A stretch of 64,000 nt of DNA from Verrucomicrobium spinosum DSM 4136 = JCM 18804 (lineage in GTDB: Bacteria > Verrucomicrobiota > Verrucomicrobiia > Verrucomicrobiales > Verrucomicrobiaceae), in the NCBI RefSeq assembly GCF_000172155.1, contig NZ_ABIZ01000001.1, positions 2,699,105 to 2,763,104 of the forward strand. The letters are read 5' to 3'. The stretch's first letter is position 1. Each line of letters starts with the position of its first letter. This document shows positions 18,236 to 27,032 of the stretch, one piece after another. Made by a program: the position numbers and the translations under genes. The notes under the pieces are model-generated. The model was not told where the DNA came from and did not search any database. It worked only from the letters and a program-made list of their open reading frames with translations.

Positions 18236-18909
18236 CCAGCTTGCGCAAACTCGTGATTGGATTGGGTGTCAGTTTCGGAGCTCCGTGGCTCCTGCTGGTC
18301 GTCATTCCTGCCCTGAAAGCCCAGAAGACCGTTCCCATTCCCTACGACAAGGATCGTGATGGATTGACTGGTTTCTACCCGGCTGATGGTGTGTACCGCC
18401 AAGGTCAGCTGGTGTATCTCAAAGAGGGATGCGTGCAGTGCCACACCCAGGTCATCCGGACCACCTTCAACAACATCTCTGATGGCTGGAAGAAGGGTTG
18501 GGGGAGTGATCAAAGCCCTGAACCCAAAAATGTGGTGCGCGCCAGCACCATGCGTGACTACCTCGGTGAACCAGTGGCACCTCTTGGGGTGCAGCGCAAT
18601 GGTCCGGATCTCGCCAACTTCGGCTATCGTGTGGTTGGTGAAACTGGCCGTGAAGCCCTGCACGTGAAGCTGTATGCGCCGCGCTCCCAGAATGAGTGGA
18701 GCATTATGCCGTCCTACCGGCACCTGTACAAGGTGCAGAAGATTCAAGGTGTTGGTTCTCCTGACGCCCTGAAGCTTCCCAAGGATCTAGCTCCCAAGAA
18801 AGGCTACGAAGTGGTGCCGACCGCCGAAGCCGTGGAACTGGTGAACTACCTTTGCTCCCTGAAAAAAGACGCCCCCGAGCCCGGCAAGGTGGTGGCTGAC
18901 AGCAAGTAA
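18232..18909 (+). CDS. CcoO-like membrane-anchored monoheme cytochrome c
   Basis: This 225-residue homologue of the cbb3 oxidase CcoO subunit has an N-terminal membrane anchor (residues ~6-28). The typical CcoO segment EGCVQCHTQVIR carries the heme-c motif at C67, C70 and H71. RNGPDLANFGYR and SIMPSYRHLY follow, with M159 as the probable axial ligand. Unlike its neighbour the CcoN-like protein, it keeps every residue needed to bind heme. The ATG overlaps the ccoN-like stop, so the two are translationally coupled and probably form a pair. Confidence 0.88.
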   Translation: MTSLRKLVIGLGVSFGAPWLLLVVIPALKAQKTVPIPYDKDRDGLTGFYPADGVYRQGQLVYLKEGCVQCHTQVIRTTFNNISDGWKKGWGSDQSPEPKNVVRASTMRDYLGEPVAPLGVQRNGPDLANFGYRVVGETGREALHVKLYAPRSQNEWSIMPSYRHLYKVQKIQGVGSPDALKLPKDLAPKKGYEVVPTAEAVELVNYLCSLKKDAPEPGKVVADSK

Positions 18910-18918
18910 CGACGAGCC

Positions 18919-19635
18919 ATGAACGAGAATCAGCCCCAAAACTTTGACAACACTGACCTCGACCGCCTTCACGCTGCTGTGAAGCGCGAGAAGCCTGACG
19001 CTCAGCCAGGTCGCGAACCAGCGCCCCTCTGGGTGTTCGTGGCCAGCATGGCCGCCATGGTCCTCGCCGGTGGCTACGCGGGAGCTTATGTCGGCGGTTT
19101 TGATTTTGAACAGAACTCGCCCTATCTCGGGAAAGTGAAGGACACCCGTCCCATCGACCACACGGTTGGTGCGGACCTCGATCCTTTTGCTCTGGCCATG
19201 AAAAAAGGTGCCGATGCCTACAACAGCTGCCAGGGCTGTCATGGTGCCTCGGGTGGTGGTCAGCCCGGTCTGATCCCACCGCTTGCTGGCTCAGAGTGGG
19301 TGTTGGGTGGGACTGAGCGTATCGCGCGTATCGCCCTCCACGGCCTGAGTGGAAGTGTCACTGTAAAAGGTGCCAACTACAACGGCGTGATGCCCCCGCA
19401 GTCTGGCCTTTCGGACAAGGAGCTTTCCTACGTGATCACCTACATCCGCAACTCTTGGGGCAATAAAGGCTCTTTGGTGACACCGGACATGGTGAAAAAA
19501 GTCCGGAACGAAACGAAGGCCCATATTGGCCCTTGGACAGCAGCGACACTCTTGGAGTTTGCCGAGAAGGACATTCCGGGCGAAGCTCCCGCCGCAGGTG
19601 CCGCAGCCGCAACGCCCGCGCCCGCAGCCAAGTAG
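18919..19635 (+). CDS. Membrane-anchored monoheme cytochrome c (CcoP-position)
   Basis: The product has 238 residues: a cytoplasmic N terminus of about 36 residues, one helix (~37-59), and a class I cytochrome c domain with CQGCH at 104-108. YNGVMPPQSGLSDKELSYVITYIR follows, a classic methionine-ligand and C-terminal helix pair. An Ala/Pro-rich tail ends the protein. CcoP of true cbb3 oxidases usually carries two hemes; this has one. It lies 9 bp after the ccoO-like gene and 88 bp before oxidase subunit I, so it could be the electron donor to the CuA oxidase. Confidence 0.85.
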   Translation: MNENQPQNFDNTDLDRLHAAVKREKPDAQPGREPAPLWVFVASMAAMVLAGGYAGAYVGGFDFEQNSPYLGKVKDTRPIDHTVGADLDPFALAMKKGADAYNSCQGCHGASGGGQPGLIPPLAGSEWVLGGTERIARIALHGLSGSVTVKGANYNGVMPPQSGLSDKELSYVITYIRNSWGNKGSLVTPDMVKKVRNETKAHIGPWTAATLLEFAEKDIPGEAPAAGAAAATPAPAAK

Positions 19636-19723
19636 TAATCGCAATTCACCGGCATCCTGACTCTCTGAGCTTGAGCACCGCACCTCCCCAATCCCCCGTT
19701 TTCCGAACCACCTGCTTTTATTC

Positions 19724-21577
19724 ATGAGCGCTGTTACCGCCCACCACGATCACTCGCATGCGGATCATGCTCACGAGCACGATCACCCGAAGCAGAGCTT
19801 CCTCTATAAGTACATCTTCAGCACGGACCACAAGGTCATCGGGATCCAATATGGTCTCACTGCCATGTGCTTCCTGCTGTGGGGCTTCTTCCTGATGATG
19901 GTGATGCGCTGGAGCATTGCTTTCCCAGGCACGGAAATGCCCATCTTTGGTCAGTTGATGGGCGAGCGCTGGGCTCCTGGCGGGGTCGTCAGTCCCGAGC
20001 TCTATAACATGTTTGGAGCCATGCACGGTACCATCATGGTGTTCTTGGGCGTGGTGCCCCTCGGTTTCGCTGCTTTCGGCAACTACATCATGCCCCTGCA
20101 GATTGGAGCAGTGGATATGGCGTTCCCCAAGCTCAATGCGTGGAGCTACTGGCTCTATTTCATCGGCGGCGTGCTCATGATGCTCAGCTTCTTCCTGCCG
20201 ACGGGTGCAGCCCAGGTGGGGTGGACGAACTACTCTCCGCTGGCCACCACCGCGCAGATTGACGTGAAGAACATCTTCTTCACCGGCCAGACGCAGTGGT
20301 TGTTCTCCATGGTGTTCCTGATTTCCTCCTCGCTGCTGGGTTCAGTGAACTTCATCACCACGATCCTCAACCTGCGCTGCAAAGGGATGACCTGGATGCG
20401 CCTGCCCTTCTTCTGCTGGGCTATGCTGGTCGTCGGTTTCCTTCTGCTTCTTGCATTCCCGCCTCTTGAAGTCGCAGCCATCATGCAGCTTGCAGACCGA
20501 CTCTTCGGTTCCAGCTTCTTCCTCCCTACCGGCCTGGTTGAGGCTAACAAGCATCTTGACATCGCTGGCGGTGGCAGCCCGCTGCTCTACCAGCACTTGT
20601 TCTGGTTCTTGGGTCACCCGGAAGTGTACGTGCTCATTCTCCCGGCTGTCGCCATTGTTTCGGACGTGATTCCGGCCAACATCCGCCGTCCGCTCTGGGG
20701 CTACAAGTCGATGATCTACGGCGTACTCACCCTCGGCTTCCTGAGCTTCATCGTATGGGCTCACCACATGTACCTCACGGGCATGGGACCGGTGGTCTCC
20801 ACCTTCTTCCAGATCACCACGGTGTTGATCTCGGTGCCTTCCGTGATCCTGCTGACGTGCTTGATGATCACACTCTGGGGCGGTTCCATCCGTTTCAATA
20901 CGGCGATGCTTTTCGCCTGCGCCTTCCTTCCGATGTTCGGGATTGGCGGTCTTACCGGTCTGCCACTGGCCTTCAGCACGATCGACCTTTACTTGCACGA
21001 TACCTACTACGTCATCGGCCACTTCCACTACGTGGTGGCGCCTGGTACGATCTTCGGGCTTTTCGCGGGCATCTATCACTGGTACCCCAAGATGACGGGT
21101 CGATTCATGAACGAGACGCTCGGCCGCCTGCACTTCTGGCCCTCGCTGCTGTGCATGAACCTGCTGTTCTCCCCGATGTTGATCCAGGGCATGGCTGGCT
21201 TCCACCGCCGCTGGCATGATGGTGGTGTCGCCTTCGCTGGCACTTCCAGTGGCGATTGGATGGGAATCCCGCTGCTTAAGCTCAACGAGGTGATGTCCTT
21301 TGCAGCATGGGGTCTGGCCATTGCCCAGGTGCCCTTCATCCTAAACCTGTTCTTCAGCATCAAGGGTGGCAAAAAGGTGAAGTCGGACAACCCCTGGCAG
21401 GCTACAACGCTCGAGTGGGCGACTCCGACACCTCCCGGGCATGGCAACTTCCTTCAAGAGCCCGTGGTTTACCGCGACGCTTACGATTACAGCGTTCCCG
21501 GTGCCGAAACAGACTACTCCCCGCAGTGGCTGCCTGAAGGTGTGAAGCCTGAGGAAAAGCTCACCCACATGCATTGA
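19724..21577 (+). CDS. ctaD: Cytochrome c oxidase subunit I, aa3 type
   Basis: This is the heme-copper oxidase catalytic subunit, 617 residues, 12+ helices and a His-rich N terminus. All ligands are present: H101 (MHGT) and H435 for low-spin heme, H433 for the active-site heme, and H298, H347 and H348 for CuB, with the cross-link tyrosine Y302 in GHPEVY. D-channel residues are visible (N120, D131, E300). At the position of the K-channel lysine (bovine K319) a gap-free alignment from the HH pair gives L376 in VPSVILL, so the usual K pathway looks altered. It is followed by subunit III. Confidence 0.96.
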   Translation: MSAVTAHHDHSHADHAHEHDHPKQSFLYKYIFSTDHKVIGIQYGLTAMCFLLWGFFLMMVMRWSIAFPGTEMPIFGQLMGERWAPGGVVSPELYNMFGAMHGTIMVFLGVVPLGFAAFGNYIMPLQIGAVDMAFPKLNAWSYWLYFIGGVLMMLSFFLPTGAAQVGWTNYSPLATTAQIDVKNIFFTGQTQWLFSMVFLISSSLLGSVNFITTILNLRCKGMTWMRLPFFCWAMLVVGFLLLLAFPPLEVAAIMQLADRLFGSSFFLPTGLVEANKHLDIAGGGSPLLYQHLFWFLGHPEVYVLILPAVAIVSDVIPANIRRPLWGYKSMIYGVLTLGFLSFIVWAHHMYLTGMGPVVSTFFQITTVLISVPSVILLTCLMITLWGGSIRFNTAMLFACAFLPMFGIGGLTGLPLAFSTIDLYLHDTYYVIGHFHYVVAPGTIFGLFAGIYHWYPKMTGRFMNETLGRLHFWPSLLCMNLLFSPMLIQGMAGFHRRWHDGGVAFAGTSSGDWMGIPLLKLNEVMSFAAWGLAIAQVPFILNLFFSIKGGKKVKSDNPWQATTLEWATPTPPGHGNFLQEPVVYRDAYDYSVPGAETDYSPQWLPEGVKPEEKLTHMH

Positions 21578-21641
21578 TCCCAGGGGCCAACACTCCAGAT
21601 CCAGTCAATCACTTCTCCCAACTGACAACTTTCTCGCTCTG

Positions 21642-23060
21642 ATGGAAATTCCATACACCGTCAAACCCCGGCCGGATACCGGACTGTTCAATGCGAAGAT
21701 CGGCATCTGGCTCTTCCTCGCCTCTGAGGTGATGCTCTTCGGCGGTCTGTTCTCTGCTTACATCTTCCTGCGTATCGCTCCTGAAGGCCCCTGGCCGGTT
21801 CAGGTGCTCACCGTGAAGTGGGGGTTCATCAACACCCTCGTGCTCATCTTCTCCAGTGTCACTGTGCTACAGGCATGGGTGTCTCTGAAGTTGCGCAAGT
21901 TCCGGATGTTCCAACTTTGGATGACCCTGACCATTCTCTGCGCTGGCGGATTCATGGCCATCAAGTCCGTGGAATACGCTGACAAGTTCCATCACTATGG
22001 CGTTTTGCTTAAGGACGGCAGTTCGGTGGAAGGTCACTTCCCTGCGGATCATCCTTATCACATCAAGTTCGATGAGGTGAAAACGGTGACCTTGGCCTCC
22101 AAACACACCGACAAGGGGCTCTTTGGTCTCAGCTTGTTCCGTCATGGTTCCGATGGTGGGTTCCTGAAATACATCGTTGATGGCAAACCCGAGTTCAAAG
22201 ACTCAGCCGGCAATGTGGTCATGCTGGATGCGGTGACAGTGAAAAAGCTGGTTCATGAAGCCCAGGAGAAGAAGATCGACTTCATCACACTGACGGCGAC
22301 CAATCCGCTTAAGTTTGACATCCCGCCGTCGAAGCTCTTCGACAATGCCTATGATGCGCACAAGGCCCATTTCCGTGATGGCACAGTGATCGAAGGCAAG
22401 CTTGCTTACGATTCGATGCATCTCGAAGCGGATCGTATCGACCTGCGCCGCCTCTTCGCCGCTGACGAGAAGAGCGACCAGAAGGCACTGGAAAGCGTGC
22501 AGAATGCTGACGTGTGGCGCATCCTCGGTGGTGACTGGAAGAAGAAGTTCAACGAGCATCATGATGCCGAGCTGAAGAAGTTCGAGGAGAAGCACAAGGG
22601 CAAACAGCAGCCCATGGACAACAGCGACTACGTTCGCCACGTCTATGCGATGAAGATCAGCCTGGACGACTCTCATGGTCACGCCAGCACGGTTAAGTCG
22701 GGAGGCGAGGGCCTTGCAGCCGAAGCTGCTGCTGATTCCCACGGAACGCATGCTGTGGAATCACATGCTGGCAGCCATGGCCATCCTCTTGTCGTGATCG
22801 AGAAGAAGGACATCTCCTTCTGGTCCAACTTCACTCCCAAGTACGGCAACTACTTCGCGATCTACTTCACGCTGACGGGCCTGCACGGTCTTCACGTGAT
22901 CGGGGGGGCCATCGTTCTGGGGCACATGCTGCTTTTCGGCAAAAGGATCTACGACAAGGACCCTGATCACCTGGCAAACCGGGTGGAAGTGGGCGGCCTG
23001 TTCTGGCACTTCGTGGATCTGGTCTGGATCTTCCTGTTCCCGTTGCTGTATCTCCTTTAA
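21642..23060 (+). CDS. ctaE: Cytochrome c oxidase subunit III with large soluble insertion
   Basis: The ends match a five-helix subunit III: TM1-3 at residues ~19-43, 58-82 and 91-110, then TM4-5 at ~402-431 and 449-472, including [12 protein letters not shown] and [16 protein letters not shown]. Between TM3 and TM4, where the family normally has a short loop, lie about 280 hydrophilic residues (~115-395). They are rich in Asp, Lys and His and end in a His-rich stretch ([16 protein letters not shown]). The frame is open throughout, so this is a real insertion and not a frameshift. The total of 472 residues is about twice the family norm. It lies 64 bp after ctaD. Confidence 0.92.
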   Translation: MEIPYTVKPRPDTGLFNAKIGIWLFLASEVMLFGGLFSAYIFLRIAPEGPWPVQVLTVKWGFINTLVLIFSSVTVLQAWVSLKLRKFRMFQLWMTLTILCAGGFMAIKSVEYADKFHHYGVLLKDGSSVEGHFPADHPYHIKFDEVKTVTLASKHTDKGLFGLSLFRHGSDGGFLKYIVDGKPEFKDSAGNVVMLDAVTVKKLVHEAQEKKIDFITLTATNPLKFDIPPSKLFDNAYDAHKAHFRDGTVIEGKLAYDSMHLEADRIDLRRLFAADEKSDQKALESVQNADVWRILGGDWKKKFNEHHDAELKKFEEKHKGKQQPMDNSDYVRHVYAMKISLDDSHGHASTVKSGGEGLAAEAAADSHGTHAVESHAGSHGHPLVVIEKKDISFWSNFTPKYGNYFAIYFTLTGLHGLHVIGGAIVLGHMLLFGKRIYDKDPDHLANRVEVGGLFWHFVDLVWIFLFPLLYLL

Positions 23061-23114
23061 CCTGACGCTCCGGGGCTGCGGTGCCCGGATTTGATTTCCA
23101 GCTTTATTACCATC

Positions 23115-23450
23115 ATGGCTCACGACCATCACGACCACGACAGTCCGGAATACTACAAGAAGCAGGCCAAGATCATCTGGGCCGTTGGTGGCGTTCTTGT
23201 CCTTGGCACCCTCATCACCGTTGGAGTGATGAATTGGGACATGGGCTCCCGCGCCGCCAACATTGCCTTCGGCATGTTCATCGCCCTGGTGAAAGCCAGC
23301 TTTGTGGCGCTTATCTTCATGCACTTGAAGAGTGAACGTGGCCTTATCTACAAGGTCCTCTTCTTCACGGTGCTCTTTGCGATTGGCCTCTTTGTGCTGA
23401 CCTACCTCGGCTACGCTGATCCCCTGCACTCCAAGTTTATCAGTTACTGA
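23115..23450 (+). CDS. Cytochrome c oxidase subunit IV-like protein
   Basis: This 111-residue protein has a His-rich start (MAHDHHDHDSPEYYKKQ) and three transmembrane helices, matching the caa3/prokaryotic COX4 family, including the segment KASFVALIFMHLKSERG. The ATG at 23115 is chosen because an upstream alternative at 23091 adds eight unlikely residues. It probably stabilises the oxidase; family members carry no cofactor. It lies 54 bp after subunit III and 9 bp before a tiny membrane protein gene. Confidence 0.88.
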   Translation: MAHDHHDHDSPEYYKKQAKIIWAVGGVLVLGTLITVGVMNWDMGSRAANIAFGMFIALVKASFVALIFMHLKSERGLIYKVLFFTVLFAIGLFVLTYLGYADPLHSKFISY

Positions 23451-23459
23451 AATCCCGCC

Positions 23460-23666
23460 ATGTCCCTCAAAGGCTTCCACATTCTTTTCATTGTTCTGGC
23501 GTTTCTCTGCACGGCGGGGTTCTGGGCTTGGACGGTGGTGGAGGTGGACCAGGCGAGGGAGGCCCGGGCTGTGGTTGCCGGGAATCTGAGCGGTTCCCTG
23601 GCGATTCTTCTGCTCGTTTACGGGATTTGGTTTGTCGCCAAAAAGAGCAAGACCATCAAGGTTTGA
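23460..23666 (+). CDS. Small two-helix membrane protein in oxidase operon
   Basis: The 68 residues have two hydrophobic helices (about 6-27 and 41-60) joined by VEVDQAREARAVVAGN, and a basic end (KKSKTIKV). It fits tightly between subunit IV and the next small gene on the same strand, which makes a real gene likely despite its size. No family was recognised; it may be an accessory or assembly peptide of the oxidase. Confidence 0.7.
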   Translation: MSLKGFHILFIVLAFLCTAGFWAWTVVEVDQAREARAVVAGNLSGSLAILLLVYGIWFVAKKSKTIKV

Positions 23667-23686
23667 GATCCTGACCCTATCACACC

Positions 23687-23878
23687 ATGAGCCTCTTTCA
23701 TCTGCACCAGCTTGCCTGTTCCGTCTGCCTTCCGGACCAATCCTCCGAGGTGGCCAAGGCTTCGAACACGGCCATTCTTTTCATGGTCGTTGTGGTCTTC
23801 TGCATGCTGGGCTTGCTCGTCAAAATCATGTTCAACTTTGCACGCAAGCAGCGTGAGTTCGAAAATTCGTCCCTGTAA
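23687..23878 (+). CDS. Small single-helix membrane protein in oxidase operon
   Basis: The 63 residues have one strong transmembrane helix (about 30-51) and a basic tail FARKQREFENSSL. A short Cys-containing head (LACSVCLPDQ) precedes the helix. The stop codon is 6 bp before the subunit II start, so the two should be translated together. Function unknown. The CxxC pair could bind copper or form a disulfide, but this is only a possibility. Confidence 0.65.
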   Translation: MSLFHLHQLACSVCLPDQSSEVAKASNTAILFMVVVVFCMLGLLVKIMFNFARKQREFENSSL

Positions 23879-23884
23879 TTTCCC

Positions 23885-24724
23885 ATGACTCCTGATTCGT
23901 TGATCACCCTCGCCACCCTGAACAAGCTTTTGGGGATTCCTGCCCTTGCTTCTGAACATGGCGAGATGGTGGACCACATGCTTGAGCTGGTGCACTGGTT
24001 CATGTTGCTCCTTTTCGTTGGCTGGTCAGCTTTCCTGGTGGTGGTATTCACCAAGTTCCGCCGGAGCAAGAATCCCAAGGCCGACTATCACGGTGTCCGC
24101 GGGCACGCCTCCACCCACATCGAAATCGGCGTGGTCATCGTGGAAGCCATCTTGCTTCTCGGTTTTGCCTTCCCGCTATGGGGGCAGCAATCTGAAAAGT
24201 ACCCCTCCGGTAGCAACGTACTGAAGGTGCGTGCGGTGGGCGAGAAGTTCCTGTGGAGCTTCCAGTACGGTGGTACGGACAACACTCTAGGGCGTACCGC
24301 GTTGAAGTTGATCGACATCGGTTCCAACCCTCCCAACACGATCGGTCGTGACATGAAGGACCCGAATGGCAAGGATGACTTTGTGAAGGTCGGGGTGATG
24401 ACTCTGCCGGTGAACCGACCCGTGATCGTTGACGTGACCAGCAAGGACGTGATTCACAACCTTGCACTCGTGCCGATGCGTATGGCACAGGATGCCACCC
24501 CCGGAGTTCGCAGCCATGCTTGGTTCAAGCCCACCAAGACCGGATCGTGGGACATCATCTGCGGTCAGCTTTGTGGTCCTGGCCACTCCGGCATGAAGGC
24601 GACACTCAACGTGATTCCTGAGAAGGAGTTCGACGAGTTCGTGAAGGAGGCCAGCGACACTGCCAAGGCGGCCGTGGAAGCGACGCCGGCTCCTGCTGTA
24701 GGCGCTGCCCCAGCCGCCCATTGA
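23885..24724 (+). CDS. ctaC: Cytochrome c oxidase subunit II with CuA site
   Basis: Subunit II accepts electrons from cytochrome c at a dinuclear copper centre. The protein has 279 residues, two transmembrane helices (about 32-56 and 79-100) and a cupredoxin domain with the full CuA set: H191 (VIHNLALVP), C226, C230, H234 and M237 in CGQLCGPGHSGM. The usual Glu between the two cysteines is Gln (Q228). No fused C-terminal cytochrome c is present, so the oxidase is aa3 rather than caa3. It relies on separate cytochromes, such as those encoded just upstream. Subunit II comes last in the operon instead of first, followed by a strong terminator. Confidence 0.95.
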   Translation: MTPDSLITLATLNKLLGIPALASEHGEMVDHMLELVHWFMLLLFVGWSAFLVVVFTKFRRSKNPKADYHGVRGHASTHIEIGVVIVEAILLLGFAFPLWGQQSEKYPSGSNVLKVRAVGEKFLWSFQYGGTDNTLGRTALKLIDIGSNPPNTIGRDMKDPNGKDDFVKVGVMTLPVNRPVIVDVTSKDVIHNLALVPMRMAQDATPGVRSHAWFKPTKTGSWDIICGQLCGPGHSGMKATLNVIPEKEFDEFVKEASDTAKAAVEATPAPAVGAAPAAH

Positions 24725-24796
24725 TTCCTGGCGGGCTTGTCCTGCACGCGAGCGACAGAACACTGTTCCGACCTTGATTCTCCTTTGATCTTTCTG

Positions 24797-24834
24797 CGAA
24801 CGGCAAAGCCCAGGCTTTGCCGTTCGTCGTTTTA
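24797..24834 (+). terminator. Rho-independent terminator closing the respiratory operon
   Basis: A perfect 14-bp inverted repeat (24797-24810 and 24813-24826, arms CGAACGGCAAAGCC / GGCTTTGCCGTTCG) is followed by TCGTTTTA. It lies 72 bp after the subunit II stop and separates the oxidase genes from the ctaA group. Confidence 0.9.
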
Positions 24835-24872
24835 GCCCCTCCTTTTCGCCTACCTCTGACTCCATTCCTGGC

Positions 24873-25922
24873 ATGATCTGGACCCGATTTCAAAAGCTGG
24901 CGCTGATAGCGTTTATTTCAGTGGAGGTGCTGATCTTCGTGGGTGCGGTGGTGCGGGCGACGGGGTCTGGGCTGGGGTGTCCGGACTGGCCCTTGTGTTA
25001 TGGTTGCTGGACGCCTCCTACCAAGGCGGAAGACATCGATTTTCAAAAACTGAACATCGAGAAGTTCCGGGCCAAGGCAGCGCGGTTAGGGCGGGATCCG
25101 GCTTCCATCACCCCCGAAACCCTTCGGGAGGAGTTTGATCCCGTAGCGACATGGGTCGAGTACATCAACCGCCTTACCAGCCTGCCAGTGGGGCTTTCCG
25201 TGACTGCCCTACTCATTGCGTCATTCTGGCAAATCTGGGCGGGACGCTTCCGGGTGTTTGTCGGGGCTCTGGGCTCGTTTGCCCTCGTGTTGATCAATGC
25301 CTGGTTGGGAGCGCGGGTGGTCTTGAGCGGCCTCAAGCCGGGCATCATCACTCTGCACATGGCCCTGGCGATCCTGTTGCAGTGTTTTCTAGTGTACACC
25401 GCCTGGCGTGGTACCGCCCAGCCATGGGGGCTCCCGGTGATCGGGGAAGGAGGCAAGGCGTTGCATCGCATTGGCTTGCTGCTCTTCGCCCTGGTGGTGG
25501 TGGAAGGCGTCATGGGCTCCCAGGTTCGTGAAATGACTGACCATCTCGCCATGCTCCACGCTGGTGAAAAGCGGGAACTGTGGGTGAAGGAACTGGAGCA
25601 GACGGTCGTGTACCTGCTCCATCGGAGCTTTTCGTGGATCATCTTGGGTATGGCTTTCCTGTTCCATTGGAAGTCGGGCCAGGTTCTTGGTCGGGCAAAG
25701 TGGTTGGAGCGGGGGATTCTAGGGTTGGTGTGTGCCCAGATGGTGCTTGGGGTCGTGCTGTCGCAGGTGGGAATCGTCCGGATTGCACAGATTCTGCACA
25801 TTGGCTTGTCTTCGCTGCTGGTGAGTGGATTGTTCCTCTGGCTGCTCGGTAGCCACCGGGCAACGCGGGCCACGGCGGGGCCTGACCCGGTAGAACCCAT
25901 CGCTTCCAACCCCGTCGTCTGA
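24873..25922 (+). CDS. ctaA: Heme A synthase (COX15/CtaA family)
   Basis: The enzyme oxidises the C8 methyl of heme O to a formyl, giving heme A for the aa3 oxidase. The 349-residue, eight-helix protein shows the N-terminal GAVVRATGSGLGCPDWPLCYG with cysteines C36 and C42, and histidines in ITLHMALAI, LLHRSFSWI and QILHIGLSS. At the first heme-ligand position, usually EYIHRL, the sequence reads EYINRL (N99), a departure from the Bacillus/mitochondrial pattern. It is directly followed by ctaB. Confidence 0.92.
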   Translation: MIWTRFQKLALIAFISVEVLIFVGAVVRATGSGLGCPDWPLCYGCWTPPTKAEDIDFQKLNIEKFRAKAARLGRDPASITPETLREEFDPVATWVEYINRLTSLPVGLSVTALLIASFWQIWAGRFRVFVGALGSFALVLINAWLGARVVLSGLKPGIITLHMALAILLQCFLVYTAWRGTAQPWGLPVIGEGGKALHRIGLLLFALVVVEGVMGSQVREMTDHLAMLHAGEKRELWVKELEQTVVYLLHRSFSWIILGMAFLFHWKSGQVLGRAKWLERGILGLVCAQMVLGVVLSQVGIVRIAQILHIGLSSLLVSGLFLWLLGSHRATRATAGPDPVEPIASNPVV

Positions 25923-25952
25923 GTTTCCTTGCCACGTTTTCCAGAGAGTCTG

Positions 25953-26903
25953 ATGCAGCGCCCCGTCATGTCTGAGACCGCCACCTCTTCGAATCCCCAA
26001 TCCAGCGTCATGATGAAGGACTTCATGTCGCTGACGAAGTTCCGGCTCAGTGTGCTCGTTTTGGTCACCACCTTCGTGGGATACTGGCTGGGGCGGAGCG
26101 GGAAGGACTTGGACCTGGCGCTGATGTTTCACACGCTGCTGGGCAGCGCCTTGGCAGCCTTTGGTGCGGCAGTGTTCAATCAGTTGATGGAAATCGAGCC
26201 GGATAGGCGCATGGAGCGCACCGCTGATCGCCCGCTTCCTTCCCGGCGCATGGAGCCGGGTGTGGCCTTTGGGGTGGGTTGGCTGCTCAGTGCCTTTGCG
26301 TTGCTGCACCTGGGGAAAATGGTGAACATAGAGGCGGCCGCGCTTTGTGCCATGACCTTGGGGGTGTATCTTTTCGTTTACACGCCGATGAAGCAGCAAT
26401 CGGCGTGGAATACGATCGTTGGGGCGGTGTCGGGCGCTCTGCCACCGCTCATTGGATGGGCAGGAGCCGCCGGCCCGCCTGTCAACAATGATGCCTATTT
26501 CCGTCTGGAACTCATCTCGTCGAGCGGAGCCATCTATCTCTTTTCCCTTCTCTTCCTCTGGCAGCTCCCGCACTTCCTGGCGATCAACTGGATGTACCGT
26601 GACGAGTATCGCAAAGGCGGTTTTGTCATGTGGGCGAACGAGGATCATACCGGTGGCAAGACCTCCAAGCTGGCCCTGCTGTTCTCATTTTGCGCCGTGG
26701 CGCTGATGTTCCTGCCTCCGCTGGCCGGCGACACCAGTTACTGGTTCCTTCCTTTCGCCCTGCTAGTGAACCTGATACTGGTCTGGCTGGCCTGGAAGTT
26801 CTACAAGATCCGCGACCGTGCCAGCGCGCGGAAGTTGTTCTTCTTCACCCTCATGTACCTGCCGTTGTTGTTGGGCATCAGCATGGTGTTCTGGAAACCC
26901 TGA
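25953..26903 (+). CDS. ctaB: Heme O synthase (protoheme IX farnesyltransferase)
   Basis: The membrane UbiA-family prenyltransferase adds farnesyl to heme B, giving heme O for CtaA. The diagnostic Asp-rich segment NQLMEIEPDRRMERTADRPL lies at about residues 78-97, and a second loop reads YRDEYRKGGFVMW. About nine helices. The ATG at 25953 with GAGAG 5 bp upstream is preferred; ATG at 25968 and TTG at 25929 are alternatives. The gene lies 30 bp after ctaA. Confidence 0.95.
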   Translation: MQRPVMSETATSSNPQSSVMMKDFMSLTKFRLSVLVLVTTFVGYWLGRSGKDLDLALMFHTLLGSALAAFGAAVFNQLMEIEPDRRMERTADRPLPSRRMEPGVAFGVGWLLSAFALLHLGKMVNIEAAALCAMTLGVYLFVYTPMKQQSAWNTIVGAVSGALPPLIGWAGAAGPPVNNDAYFRLELISSSGAIYLFSLLFLWQLPHFLAINWMYRDEYRKGGFVMWANEDHTGGKTSKLALLFSFCAVALMFLPPLAGDTSYWFLPFALLVNLILVWLAWKFYKIRDRASARKLFFFTLMYLPLLLGISMVFWKP

Positions 26904-27032
26904 CCTTCAGCCAGCTGACGCCCCACGTGGCATTTTGCCGCGTGGCCGACTCACTATTCGTAAGCGTACAGGTTCCTGTTACCGTTCCCTCTTTCAACTT
27001 TCGTCCTTGTTCATCCTGTGTCCGATCCATCC

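Noticed and set aside
23885-24724. caa3-type subunit II
   Set aside because: No CxxCH and no cytochrome domain after the CuA domain; only a short Ala/Pro tail.
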